Under the pieces are notes generated by a model. It was not told the DNA's origin, searched no databases, and saw only the letters and a program-made list of their open reading frames with translations. Below, piece after piece: positions 36,357 to 45,429 of a stretch of DNA of 64,000 nt; position 1 is the stretch's first letter, and every line of letters starts with the position of its first letter. The position numbers and the translations under genes were made by a program. Source of the DNA: Succinatimonas sp. UBA6849 (lineage in GTDB: Bacteria; Pseudomonadota; Gammaproteobacteria; Enterobacterales; Succinivibrionaceae); NCBI GenBank assembly GCA_002449335.1, contig DKDL01000101.1:1-64000 (forward strand), in the 5' to 3' direction.

Positions 36357-37640
36357 TTATTCCTGAATCTCAGGTAACTTATCTTTAACTTCCTTGTTTA
36401 CGATGTTTGCAACACAAGAATCTGACCAAACATTTAATGCAGTTTCAATCATATCAATTACAGCATATACAGGAAGAATAATACCCATTAGAGCTACTGG
36501 AACGTTCATTGATGATACTAATGAAAGTGTTAAGAAGTAGCAACCCATAGGAACACCTGCGTTACCAACAGCAGCGAAGGTAGCGATAAAGATCCAAGCT
36601 ACGATAGTACCAAAACCAATATCAATACCTGCATTCTGTAACAGATAGATAGAGGTGATAAGAATGAATGCTGCGCAACCGTTCATGTTGATGGTGGTGC
36701 AGATTGGTAGTACGAAACGTGAAACTCTCTTGTCTACCTTTAAGTTATCTTCAGCTGAAGCGATAGTAACTGGCAGTGTACCTGCTGATGACTTTGAGAA
36801 TAAAGCTACAGCTAAAGCAGGTAACATACCACGAGCAATCTTTAATGGGTTTAAACCTCTTAAGAGTAGGATTGCAGGTAAGATGATGAACATCTGAATT
36901 AAGTTTGAGCCGATAACAGCACCAAAGTATGATGCGATACCACCGATGATTACACCTGCTTCTAACTGAGCTACTAACTGAGCTGTGAAAGCTAAGATAC
37001 CGATAGGTAAGATCCTAATTAACCAGTGAATCAGTACGAATAACAGATCCTGGAAACCGATGATGAAATTTACAAGAGTGTGTTTAGTATCTGACTCTGG
37101 TAATGAAGCAATACCAAGACCGAAAGCTGCTGCAACTAATAAGATTGACAGAACGTTACCTGCAACAAATGGTTGTAATAAGTTGTTAGGAATGATGTTC
37201 TGAATGTGCTGTAAGTATGATAAAGACTCATACTGTGATACAGCAGCTGCAGCAGATTCACTAGGATTGGTTACGTTAGCAGGAGCAATGTAAGTAAATA
37301 GAATTGCACCAACTAAGGCTGCCAAGATTGTGGTTAATAAGGTATAGAAAATGGTGTGACCGAAAATAGTACCACCTTTAGAACCTTTTGATAACTTAGC
37401 TAAGGTTGAGATCAAGCTTACTGCAATTACAGGTACAGCTACGAAGCTGAATAATCTTGTGAATACAGTTGCAATGAAGTTGAAAATATCATTTAAGGTT
37501 TCATTTCCAAGGTAACCTAAAATGGCACCAATAATCAGTGCACCGATGTAAAGAACAGCAGTAATTATTCTGCTCTTCTTACTAATTGAGGCATAGGCAG
37601 TGTTTGTAGCCTCATTGATTCTCTGTGAATTCTCTGACAT
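36357..37640 (-). CDS. Dicarboxylate/amino acid:cation symporter (DAACS family)
   Basis: A 427-residue inner-membrane carrier of the GltP/DctA/SstT superfamily with about eight transmembrane helices and two re-entrant loops. Hairpin 1 carries KSSAGTLPVT, and helix 7 has NMNGCA in place of the common NMDGT. The substrate is acidic or small neutral amino acids (for example serine); the D-to-N change argues against a strict aspartate/glutamate assignment. The IS has inserted 15 bp past its stop codon, between the gene and its likely terminator. cysK is 77 bp upstream on the same strand. Confidence 0.9.
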   Translation of the reverse strand: MSENSQRINEATNTAYASISKKSRIITAVLYIGALIIGAILGYLGNETLNDIFNFIATVFTRLFSFVAVPVIAVSLISTLAKLSKGSKGGTIFGHTIFYTLLTTILAALVGAILFTYIAPANVTNPSESAAAAVSQYESLSYLQHIQNIIPNNLLQPFVAGNVLSILLVAAAFGLGIASLPESDTKHTLVNFIIGFQDLLFVLIHWLIRILPIGILAFTAQLVAQLEAGVIIGGIASYFGAVIGSNLIQMFIILPAILLLRGLNPLKIARGMLPALAVALFSKSSAGTLPVTIASAEDNLKVDKRVSRFVLPICTTINMNGCAAFILITSIYLLQNAGIDIGFGTIVAWIFIATFAAVGNAGVPMGCYFLTLSLVSSMNVPVALMGIILPVYAVIDMIETALNVWSDSCVANIVNKEVKDKLPEIQE

Positions 37641-37717
37641 AAATCATCCTATTGTTAACGTTATATGCTTTGATGTCGTGTGGGTAATTACTTCCCACCG
37701 GCATCTTTATTATTAAA

Positions 37718-38650
37718 TTAGTCTTGATGATATAAAGCTGTTGATAAGTATCTATCACCGTTATCAGGAAGAATAACCACGATGGTTTTTCCTTCGTTCT
37801 CAGGACGCTGTGCTAATTGTAAAGCACCTGTTAGGGCTGCACCTGAGGAAATACCGATGAATAGACCTTCATTTTGAGCTAATAGACGACCGTTGTTAAA
37901 GGCATCCTCATCCTTGACACCAATGATCTCATCTACAACAGACTTGTCGTAAACACCTGGAATGAAACCTGCTGAGATACCCTGGATCTTGTGAGGACCT
38001 GGCTTACCACCTGATAAAACAGGGGAAGCTGCTGCTTCTACAGCTACAACTTTGATATCTTTATTTTTTTCTTTTAAGAATTTACCTGTACCTGATACTG
38101 TACCACCAGAACCTACCGCTGATACAAAAATGTCTACCTTACCTTCGGTATCTTTGTAAATCTCAGGACCTGTTGTCTCGTAATGAGCTTTTGAGTTTGC
38201 CTGATTTTCAAACTGCTGTGGAATAAAGGTGTTTGATGATGCCTTTGCTAATTCCTGAGCTTTCTCAATAGCACCTTTCATGCCTTTAGCACCTTCAGTT
38301 AAAACCAAATTAGCGCCATATGCTTTTAAGATATTGCGTCTTTCAACTGACATTGTCTCAGGTAAAACTAGAGTAACTGACAGACCAAAAGCTGCACCTA
38401 CTAAAGCTAAACCGATACCGGTATTACCAGATGTAGGCTCAATGATCTTAGTGTCTTTATTGATTTTGCCTGAATCTAAAGCATCTTTAATCATGTAATA
38501 AGCTGCTCTATCTTTTACAGAGCCTGATGGATTCATAGCTTCGAACTTAGCTAAGATCTTTGCTTTTAAATTTAGCTTTTTTTCAAGATTGGATAATTCA
38601 ACTAATGGGGTATTACCGATTAGTTCAACTACTGACTTATATACTGCCAT
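37718..38650 (-). CDS. cysK: Cysteine synthase A
   Basis: A PLP enzyme making cysteine from O-acetylserine and sulfide. The 310-residue protein has the PLP lysine in NPSGSVKDRAAYYMI (near residue 43), EPTSGNTGIGLA, the GSGGTVSGTGKF phosphate-binding loop near 177 and EGLFIGISSGAAL at the C-terminal part. Its length matches CysK. It may be co-expressed with the following symporter. Confidence 0.97.
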   Translation of the reverse strand: MAVYKSVVELIGNTPLVELSNLEKKLNLKAKILAKFEAMNPSGSVKDRAAYYMIKDALDSGKINKDTKIIEPTSGNTGIGLALVGAAFGLSVTLVLPETMSVERRNILKAYGANLVLTEGAKGMKGAIEKAQELAKASSNTFIPQQFENQANSKAHYETTGPEIYKDTEGKVDIFVSAVGSGGTVSGTGKFLKEKNKDIKVVAVEAAASPVLSGGKPGPHKIQGISAGFIPGVYDKSVVDEIIGVKDEDAFNNGRLLAQNEGLFIGISSGAALTGALQLAQRPENEGKTIVVILPDNGDRYLSTALYHQD

Positions 38651-39060
38651 ATGTGCTACTCCAAATTTACCTATTTGAATCTATAAATTTAAATCTTTAA
38701 GATGTTTAATCTTTTATCAATGTCTATATGAAAACATATATAAATCAAAAACAAAATACCTAAATTTATGTGTCATTAATGTTTGCACCAATAGTGAACA
38801 TGTTTAATAAAAAACTCTTTTAAAATCAATTAACTAGAAAACATAGTAATTTACTATGTAATTTAATAAAAATTAAATTCCTATATGAATACTAGGTAAT
38901 TAACCAGAGTTTTATAAATATACAAAATTATCGTAATGACACAATATATAAAATATTAGATATGTAAGCTAATTCTGTGTATAATGTAGCATTACGTTAT
39001 TTTTCACTTTTATGCAAAATATCGTAAAATTAAATAAGTTTTATTTATTGAGTTTTATAT
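38651..39060. other. AT-rich intergenic region with a palindrome between cysK and an exonuclease gene
   Basis: 410 bp without a gene. It contains a perfect palindrome, ACATAGTAA-T-TTACTATGT (38841-38859), midway between the divergent genes, and a TATAAT box at 38980-38985 likely serving the exonuclease. Many A/T runs are present. The palindrome looks like an operator, but no regulator can be named. Confidence 0.55.
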
Positions 39061-39969
39061 ATGGCAAACGAAGATCTGTTCCCGCTCAGCATGATAGACA
39101 ATATCAGAGCACATCCTGAAAATTACCGTCTTTTAGAGAAGATCCCTCTCACTATTGAAGGTGTAGATACTCATTTTCCGATAAAACTTAATGAACCAGT
39201 ACAGGGCGAGAAGTTATATTCAGTAGTTTTTCTTGATACTGAAACTACTGGTATGGATCCTGTTAAAAACAAGATCATTGAATTAGGTATGGTAAAGGCT
39301 ACTTTCTCTCTAGAAAGAAAGCTTTTAATCTCCGTAGACCGCTACTATGATGAGTTTGAAGATCCTCATGAGGCAATTCCACCAGAGATTGTTGCTTTAA
39401 CTCATATTACCGATGAGATGGTAGCAGGAAGATGCTTTGATGATGAAATGGTTGCTAACTTCTTATCCGGTCGTCCTTTAATCGTAGCTCACAATGCAGC
39501 CTTTGACAGACCTTTCTTTGAAAAGAGATTCTCTACATTAACCAATCTTTCATGGGCCTGCTCATTAAAAGAGGTTCCTTGGAAAGCCTTAGGTTTCCCT
39601 GGAGCAAAATTAGAATATCTAAATACAGTTTTAGGCTATTTCTATGATGCTCACAGAGCGTATGTAGACTGTTTAGCTCTACTCTGGGTAATGTATGTAA
39701 GAAGTGATGCTTTTGGAGCTTTAGTTAAGAGTGCTTTAACTCCAAGCATTAAAGTAATCATTCAGGGTAATACCTTTAGTATCAATCAGGATTTAAAGAG
39801 ACTTGAGTTCAGATTTGAGCCAAATACTAAAACCTGGGCACGTTTTGTATCAGATAAAGAACAGGCAGAGAAATTAAAATCAACACTTGAGACTACCTAT
39901 AAAGAAGGTGCTGTTAATTTTTCAGTTGAATTTAAAGAATTCAATGCCAAAACCCGATATAAACGTTAG
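39061..39969 (+). CDS. DEDDh 3'-5' exonuclease
   Basis: A 302-residue protein of the DnaQ/RNase T exonuclease superfamily. Exo I VFLDTETTGMDP (near residue 56), Exo II VAHNAAFDRPFFE (near 142) and the Exo IIIe HRAYVDCLALLWV block (near 198) supply the D-E-D-H-D metal ligands. The C-terminal 90 residues are extra and unassigned. Substrate (DNA or RNA) is unknown. It is distinct from the RNase T gene at 43108. Confidence 0.88.
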   Translation: MANEDLFPLSMIDNIRAHPENYRLLEKIPLTIEGVDTHFPIKLNEPVQGEKLYSVVFLDTETTGMDPVKNKIIELGMVKATFSLERKLLISVDRYYDEFEDPHEAIPPEIVALTHITDEMVAGRCFDDEMVANFLSGRPLIVAHNAAFDRPFFEKRFSTLTNLSWACSLKEVPWKALGFPGAKLEYLNTVLGYFYDAHRAYVDCLALLWVMYVRSDAFGALVKSALTPSIKVIIQGNTFSINQDLKRLEFRFEPNTKTWARFVSDKEQAEKLKSTLETTYKEGAVNFSVEFKEFNAKTRYKR

Positions 39970-40047
39970 CTGCTATTAACGCAGTGCAAAAGTATAAACA
40001 AAGATAATTTGGACTAAAAAGATTATTTTGACATAGAGGTTAGCTAT

Positions 40048-40491
40048 ATGAACCTTCTTGTAAAGAAGGGAACATCCTTTTTAAAAGAATTCCAGAACTT
40101 TGCTGTAAAAGGTAATGTAATGGACATGGCAATCGGTGTGGTTATCGGTACTGCATTTGGCAAAATCGTGTCATCTTTAGTTGCTGATATCATCATGCCA
40201 GTAATCGGTCTATTTGTAGGTAGCATTGATTTAAAAGATCTTGCATTCACTTTAAAAGATAAGACTGATGATGCTCCTGGTATCGTTCTGACTTATGGTG
40301 TGTTCTTGCAGAACGTCTTAGACTTTATCATCGTAGCTTTTGCTATCTTTATCTGCATTAAGATCATCATCAACTTAAAGCACAAAGTATTAAAGGATGA
40401 GTCAGATGAAAATGCTGCAGCACCCGAGCCTGAGAATATTGTGTTATTAAGAGAAATCCGTGATCTCTTAAAAGAGAAAAATCAGAAGTAA
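40048..40491 (+). CDS. mscL: Large-conductance mechanosensitive channel
   Basis: An osmotic safety valve in the inner membrane. The 147-residue protein begins with the amphipathic [21 protein letters not shown], then TM1 with [20 protein letters not shown], a periplasmic loop, TM2 and a C-terminal helix EIRDLLKEK. Length is near the family norm. It has its own terminator. Confidence 0.96.
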   Translation: MNLLVKKGTSFLKEFQNFAVKGNVMDMAIGVVIGTAFGKIVSSLVADIIMPVIGLFVGSIDLKDLAFTLKDKTDDAPGIVLTYGVFLQNVLDFIIVAFAIFICIKIIINLKHKVLKDESDENAAAPEPENIVLLREIRDLLKEKNQK

Positions 40492-40508
40492 ATTTTGATT
40501 GTGTCTTT

Positions 40509-40545
40509 GGAGCTCAGCATCATAAGTAGATCCTGAGCTCTTTTT
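40509..40545 (+). terminator. Intrinsic terminator of mscL
   Basis: GAGCTCAG (40510-40517) pairs with CTGAGCTC (40533-40540) and is followed by five T. Confidence 0.88.
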
Positions 40546-40640
40546 ATTTGTGCTGTATGTGTCCTAGAATAGGTGAACTCCTTTTGAGACCTTGCTATGT
40601 TATTGAATGTACCTAGCTACAATTATGCAGCACAAATTAA

Positions 40641-40666
40641 AAAGCTCAGATTTTACTCTGAGCTTT
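40641..40666 (-). terminator. Intrinsic terminator of the sensor phosphatase gene
   Basis: A perfect 10-bp stem AAAGCTCAGA/TCTGAGCTTT with a six-base loop. The minus strand continues TTTAATTT. It lies 21 bp past the phosphatase stop. Confidence 0.85.
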
Positions 40667-40686
40667 CTTATAAGAACTTATGTTAG

Positions 40687-42624
40687 CTAGTCATCGAACT
40701 CTTTATTGATAGCGTTCTTCTTGATGACAATGCCACATACATCTAAGTCATTATCAGCTTCTTCACTAAACTCTTTGCTGTCTTTATAAAGAGCAATTAA
40801 CTGATCATAAGCACTCTTCTCGCCGTTCTTTTCAGAGATTTCTATTACTCTTTCAAGACCAAAGTGCTCTTTATCTTTGTTAATTACATCTTTGATGCCG
40901 GCTCCTGCAAAAATCATACTGTCAAGATATGTAAATTTGCCTTTTGAGTTTACATAGGTAATTAGCTTATCTGAGCATAACTCTAACTGAGTCTCTATAG
41001 GTTCTACTGACTGACCTTTATGCTCGTGTACAACGATAGGTGATCTTAAACCTGCCTGTGAGAAAATAAAGTTGCCAGTGTACTCACTTAAGATCATGGC
41101 AAAAATTGAGATGGTAAAGTTCTCTCGTTTCTTTTGCATCAGAATGTGATTTAAGTCAGTGATAGTCTCACCAGGTAATTTATTGTCCTCTGTAAAAGAC
41201 TTTCTGATAAAGCTTGTGCACAGAGTAATAGCATTGGTTGCTGCAATGCCGCTCTTTGAACATGCACCAAAGACAATACCGATATTATCTTTATCTACTC
41301 TAAAGACATCATAGAAATCTGATGGTTTCTTCTTAGAAGGCATAATGAAAGATGCAATATCCAAGAACTTGGATGCAGGCATATCAGAACCGTCAGGCAT
41401 CAGATCTTTGTGTACATCACTTACCATGGTGTAGATTGCATTCTCTGTTGCCTCAAGAGTTTCTTTCTTGGCTTTATCCTCGATTTCCTGTTCTTTTGAA
41501 GCTACGTTCTCACAGATTGAACGGCCTAATGAATTTAATGATTCGGTCAGTTTCTTGAGTTTTACATAGTTCTGCTTGCTAGGATCGATCTTTTCGGTGA
41601 TTTCATCCATCTTAGCTTTTCCTGAGAGCACATTAGCTGCCATTACATCTACGTTGTTGGTAATAGCATTTAATGAGCTTGAAATCTTTTCTAAAGATTT
41701 TAAGAATCCAAAAATGAGTAATGAAGCTAACAGGGCACTTAGGATTAAGATAATGAAGTTGAAGTAAACTACAGGCTTGATGATGGTGCCTTTAATAGTT
41801 TCTACAACTACATATACATCATAGTCTTTGATGTACTTAATTGTGCAGAGCTTTTCTCTGTCATCATTATTAGAAAGCTCTGTTTGCAGTTCATTTACTT
41901 TTGCATCTTTATAGAATGATGCTGGAATATCTTCAGCTTTGAATTTATTGTCACTTGAAGCTACAACTTTAAAGCTGTCATCTACAACAGTAATTTTCGA
42001 ATTACCGTCTTTTACAATATCGTTTAAAGAGATCTTTGAAATAGCATCTTTAAATGAGAGGGGGGTAAAGATCTGATTAGGCTGTAACTTTTCGGTATAG
42101 AGGTAATTCTTGTCATTGACGTTTTCAATCTTATAGCCTACAAATTTCTTGCCTTCTGATAACTTACACCAGTAGTTATCAAGTTTTACACCATTCTGTT
42201 TTAATGAGTCTTTTACACCGTCTTCAAAAGACTTTGGAATATTCAAGATAGCCATACAGTTATCAGAATCTGGTAATTCAACAGAGGTTTCAAATAACTG
42301 ATTGGTTGCATTTGACTGGGCAAAATAAGTGAAAGTAGCAAAGTCTAAAAGATCTTGCTTGTCGTATGTCTGGTGAAACTTTTCTAAAGCTTCATATTGG
42401 ACATTAGAAATACTGTTGATGAAGTTAAGTTTTTCTTTTTCAATATTTGAAGTAGCATAGTTCTCTAAAGATGAACTTAGGATGCCTAAAACCTCATCAT
42501 GATTCTCAAACTGTGTCTTTATTGCATTATCGTATATAGCAGTCTGATTATATAAACATAGTGCTGAGGCCAGTACTGTAAAGCCACCAGCTAAAGAAAC
42601 GATTAATTTATGCTTAAGTTTCAT
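40687..42624 (-). CDS. Membrane sensor with PP2C/SpoIIE-type phosphatase-like domain (degenerate metal motif)
   Basis: A 645-residue protein. TM1 is near residues 5-27, a periplasmic sensor region of about 260 residues follows, TM2 is KPVVYFNFIILILSALLASL, then a HAMP-like and coiled-coil stretch. The C-terminal SpoIIE/RsbU-like domain has DFYDVFRVDKDNIGIVFG, KSGIAATNAITLCTSFI, and DNDLDVCGIVI. The usual GDVSGxG metal motif reads GACSKSG, so one metal aspartate is missing and activity is in doubt. ATG 42624 is chosen over 42651 because AGG lies 6 nt upstream. No partner anti-sigma or STAS gene is adjacent. Confidence 0.78.
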   Translation of the reverse strand: MKLKHKLIVSLAGGFTVLASALCLYNQTAIYDNAIKTQFENHDEVLGILSSSLENYATSNIEKEKLNFINSISNVQYEALEKFHQTYDKQDLLDFATFTYFAQSNATNQLFETSVELPDSDNCMAILNIPKSFEDGVKDSLKQNGVKLDNYWCKLSEGKKFVGYKIENVNDKNYLYTEKLQPNQIFTPLSFKDAISKISLNDIVKDGNSKITVVDDSFKVVASSDNKFKAEDIPASFYKDAKVNELQTELSNNDDREKLCTIKYIKDYDVYVVVETIKGTIIKPVVYFNFIILILSALLASLLIFGFLKSLEKISSSLNAITNNVDVMAANVLSGKAKMDEITEKIDPSKQNYVKLKKLTESLNSLGRSICENVASKEQEIEDKAKKETLEATENAIYTMVSDVHKDLMPDGSDMPASKFLDIASFIMPSKKKPSDFYDVFRVDKDNIGIVFGACSKSGIAATNAITLCTSFIRKSFTEDNKLPGETITDLNHILMQKKRENFTISIFAMILSEYTGNFIFSQAGLRSPIVVHEHKGQSVEPIETQLELCSDKLITYVNSKGKFTYLDSMIFAGAGIKDVINKDKEHFGLERVIEISEKNGEKSAYDQLIALYKDSKEFSEEADNDLDVCGIVIKKNAINKEFDD

Positions 42625-42754
42625 AGTTGACCTATGTGTATTTATTTGCAAGCAAATGCTTGATGTAATCAGTCAACACTCAATAGGTAAATTGAGAGTC
42701 AACAAAACATCATTATTTATAATATTCTGTTTTTTAGCAAAAGCCGTGCCGCTT

Positions 42755-42793
42755 TGTTAACCAATGTTAACATTTGCTAAAGTGGACTTTAGC
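42755..42793. promoter_or_regulatory. Two adjacent palindromes in a 480-bp divergent intergenic region
   Basis: TGTTAAC-CAAT-GTTAACA (42755-42772) is followed by GCTAAAGT-GG-ACTTTAGC (42776-42793). Both are perfect, and their centres are 21 bp apart, about two helical turns. They lie 131-169 bp upstream of the phosphatase and about 315 bp upstream of rnt. The rest of 42625-43107 is AT-rich with no gene seen. Confidence 0.5.
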
Positions 42794-43107
42794 CACATCT
42801 TCCTAAAGGCAAAAAATAGCACAATAAACAGAGTTTTTAATTGTATCTTCTATAGATTGAATTATAGCTGTAAATCGCTACTAGATTAAAGATTTAAAAA
42901 GACTTTTTTTGTTTTTGTGTGATAGGTTTACTTAATTTTTGAATTTTATGTTTATCTTCACAGAGCATGTGATGTTCTTTTTTTATCTTCATCTCAAGAT
43001 AGTAAAAGCTGTTGGAACTTTCATATGAGAATTAGGTCTAAATTTTTGGAAATTTAGACTTTATGGCATAAAATATCGTCACAATAAAATTTAAGCAAAA
43101 TACAGTT

Positions 43108-43848
43108 ATGGAAGATATATCTAATAAATTAACCATCAAAGACAGATTCAGAGGTTTCTTACCTGTAGTAGTAGATGTAGAAACAGCAGGTTTAGATCCT
43201 AAAAAGAGTGCTTTGATTGAAGTTGCGATGATGACCGTTAAGATTGATGAAAAAGGTCAGTTTGTACCCGACGAAATCTTTAGCGCTAATATCAGACCTT
43301 TTGAAGGCTCTGAGATTTGTCAAAAGAATATTGATTTTTTACATATTGATCCTTTTGATGAAAGCAGAAATCTTGTGACAGAGTCAGATGCTTTGTTACC
43401 TATGTTCAAAGCTATTAAGAAGAAGCTAAAAGAACAGGGCTGTAAGAGAGCAATTTTAGTAGGTCATAATGCACATTTTGACCACTCATTTATCTTTGCA
43501 GCAATTGAGAGATTAAAAGCTGCTTCAAAATCACCATTCCATCCATTCTCTGTTATTGATACGGCATCCTTATCAATGCTGGTTTTAGGTCAGAGCGTGT
43601 TGCAAAAAGCCTGCTATGCGGCTAAAGTCGATTTTGATCAGAACTGTGCTCATGGCGCAGCTTATGACACTTTAAAGGAAACAGAATTATTCTGTGCTAT
43701 CTTAAATAGATTTACTAAATTCTGCGGTATGCCAGAGCCTGTAGACATTGAGATTGATTACAATAACTCTAATATCAAAGAAAGCTCAGATGTCAGTGCA
43801 GATAATCAGGATTCAAAGAGTGACAGTTCTGATAATAGTGGCAAATAG
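43108..43848 (+). CDS. rnt: Ribonuclease T
   Basis: Trims 3' ends of tRNA and other stable RNAs. The 246-residue protein has DRFRGFLPVVVDVETAGLDP (Exo I), GHNAHFDHSFIFAAIER (Exo II) and CAHGAAYDTLKETELFC (Exo III), close to E. coli RNase T along its length. The last 30 residues are an added Ser/Asp-rich tail (SSDVSADNQDSKSDSSDNSG). Confidence 0.96.
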   Translation: MEDISNKLTIKDRFRGFLPVVVDVETAGLDPKKSALIEVAMMTVKIDEKGQFVPDEIFSANIRPFEGSEICQKNIDFLHIDPFDESRNLVTESDALLPMFKAIKKKLKEQGCKRAILVGHNAHFDHSFIFAAIERLKAASKSPFHPFSVIDTASLSMLVLGQSVLQKACYAAKVDFDQNCAHGAAYDTLKETELFCAILNRFTKFCGMPEPVDIEIDYNNSNIKESSDVSADNQDSKSDSSDNSGK

Positions 43849-43882
43849 CTAAGATTTACAGGTAGTATTTGAAGATTATTTG

Positions 43883-44287
43883 ATGAAGTTTCTAAGATAC
43901 TTTTATTTAATTGTAACAGCTTTTGTTTTAAGCAATTTTGCTTTGGTATGTAATGCAAATGAGCATGAGCACCCGCTTACACCAGAGCATATGCCAAAGC
44001 CAGCACCTCCTAACACTATAGCTGGCCTTAAAAAGGCTGCAAAAGCAGGTGACTATGCCTTATTAAGAGGGCAGTTTGTCAGAAAGTTTGAAGATGATAT
44101 TTTTGAATTTGCTGATGAGTCCCAAAAGGCAATCTTTGTAACTTTTGAAGGTGTAAAGGTGCCATCAGATCTTAGCTTTGGTTATGAGTATTTTCTATGG
44201 GGACAGGTACTTGAAAATGACAAGTCTACAGTATTGCAGGCTTTGTTTTTGTCTCCAAAAATGTTCACTAAAGAACACAATTACTAG
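43883..44287 (+). CDS. YgiW/YdeI-family periplasmic OB-fold (BOF) protein
   Basis: A 134-residue exported protein: signal peptide (MKFLRYFYLIVTAFVLSNFA), His/Pro-rich mature start, then a bacterial OB-fold (LLRGQFVRKFEDDIFEFADESQKAIFVTF). Family members are small stress-tolerance proteins of the periplasm. The ATG at 43883 directly follows a TTG at 43880. It starts 34 bp after rnt and may be co-transcribed. Confidence 0.83.
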   Translation: MKFLRYFYLIVTAFVLSNFALVCNANEHEHPLTPEHMPKPAPPNTIAGLKKAAKAGDYALLRGQFVRKFEDDIFEFADESQKAIFVTFEGVKVPSDLSFGYEYFLWGQVLENDKSTVLQALFLSPKMFTKEHNY

Positions 44288-44377
44288 TTCTAATGTCTTT
44301 TAACAGTGCTTATTGTTAAAAGCATACAAAGTTTTTACGTAAAGTTTTAGATAAGAACTCATAAAAAAGGAGTTTAT

Positions 44378-45286
44378 ATGAAGTTTTTTGTAACAGGTGT
44401 TAACGGTCAGCTCGGTCACGATGTCATGAATGAGTTGCATTCAAGAGGACATGAAGGTGTAGGCTCTGACATTCAGGACGTATATTCAGGTGTAGCTGAT
44501 GGCACTGCTGTTACGACAATGCCTTATGTAAAACTTGATATTACTGACGCTAATGCAGTTCATGAGGTGCTCTCAAAGGTAAAGCCTGATGCTGTAATTC
44601 ACTGTGCTGCCTGGACTGCTGTTGATTTAGCTGAAGAAAAAGAAGACTTGGTTAGAAAGGTTAATGTAGACGGTACAGCTAATATTGCTAAAGTCTGCAA
44701 AGAACTAGACAGCAAGATGTTATACCTATCAACAGACTACGTGTTCAATGGCTTAGGTGATAAACCATGGGAGCCTGACTGCAAGGATTATGCTCCTTTA
44801 AATGTTTACGGTCAGTCAAAGTTAGATGGTGAGCTAGCTGTATCTGGTGCCTTAAAGAAGTATTTCATTGTTAGAATTGCCTGGGTATTTGGTGTTAATG
44901 GCAAGAACTTCATCAAGACCATGATTAACGTAGGTAAGACCCATGACACCGTAAAAGTTGTTAATGATCAGATTGGTACTCCTACATATACCTTAGATTT
45001 AGCAAGATTATTAGTTGATATGTGTGAGACCGAAAAATATGGTTACTATCATGCAACTAATGAAGGTGGTTACATTTCATGGTATGACTTCTGTGTTGAA
45101 TTCTATAAGCAATATGGATTAAAGACCAAAGTTATCCCTGTAACAACAGCTGAATACGGTCTGTCTAAGGCAAAGCGACCATTCAATTCTCGTTTAGATA
45201 AGTCAAAGTTGGTTAAAAACGGCTTCAAACCATTACCAACATGGCAGGATGCCGTAAAGAGATATTTAGCTCAAGCTAAGATCTAA
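44378..45286 (+). CDS. rfbD: dTDP-4-dehydrorhamnose reductase
   Basis: Makes dTDP-rhamnose for surface polysaccharides. The 302-residue short-chain dehydrogenase has the nucleotide-binding VTGVNGQLGHDV start, the STDYVFNG serine, and the active-site Y-x3-K in VYGQSKLDGE; DQIGTPTYTLDLA and the C-terminal RPFNSRLDKSKL are family markers. A strong AAAAGGAG lies before ATG. The other rml genes are not adjacent. Confidence 0.93.
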   Translation: MKFFVTGVNGQLGHDVMNELHSRGHEGVGSDIQDVYSGVADGTAVTTMPYVKLDITDANAVHEVLSKVKPDAVIHCAAWTAVDLAEEKEDLVRKVNVDGTANIAKVCKELDSKMLYLSTDYVFNGLGDKPWEPDCKDYAPLNVYGQSKLDGELAVSGALKKYFIVRIAWVFGVNGKNFIKTMINVGKTHDTVKVVNDQIGTPTYTLDLARLLVDMCETEKYGYYHATNEGGYISWYDFCVEFYKQYGLKTKVIPVTTAEYGLSKAKRPFNSRLDKSKLVKNGFKPLPTWQDAVKRYLAQAKI

Positions 45287-45314
45287 GCTCTTATTCTCAT
45301 CTAAATTTCTTTTT

Positions 45315-45345
45315 ATGTCCTGTTAAGTGGATCTTAATAGGGCAT
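45315..45345. repeat. 13-bp hairpin between rfbD and putP
   Basis: ATGTCCTGTTAAG (45315-45327) pairs with CTTAATAGGGCAT (45333-45345) with two G-U pairs. No T-run follows on either strand, so it is an mRNA structure in the putP upstream region rather than a clear terminator. Confidence 0.55.
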
Positions 45346-45429
45346 AAATATCCTGTTTTCATTAACTTACTGTCAAAAAAGCAAATTTTGTTAAAATAGT
45401 CACATCTTTTAACAAATGTTGGTTTAATT

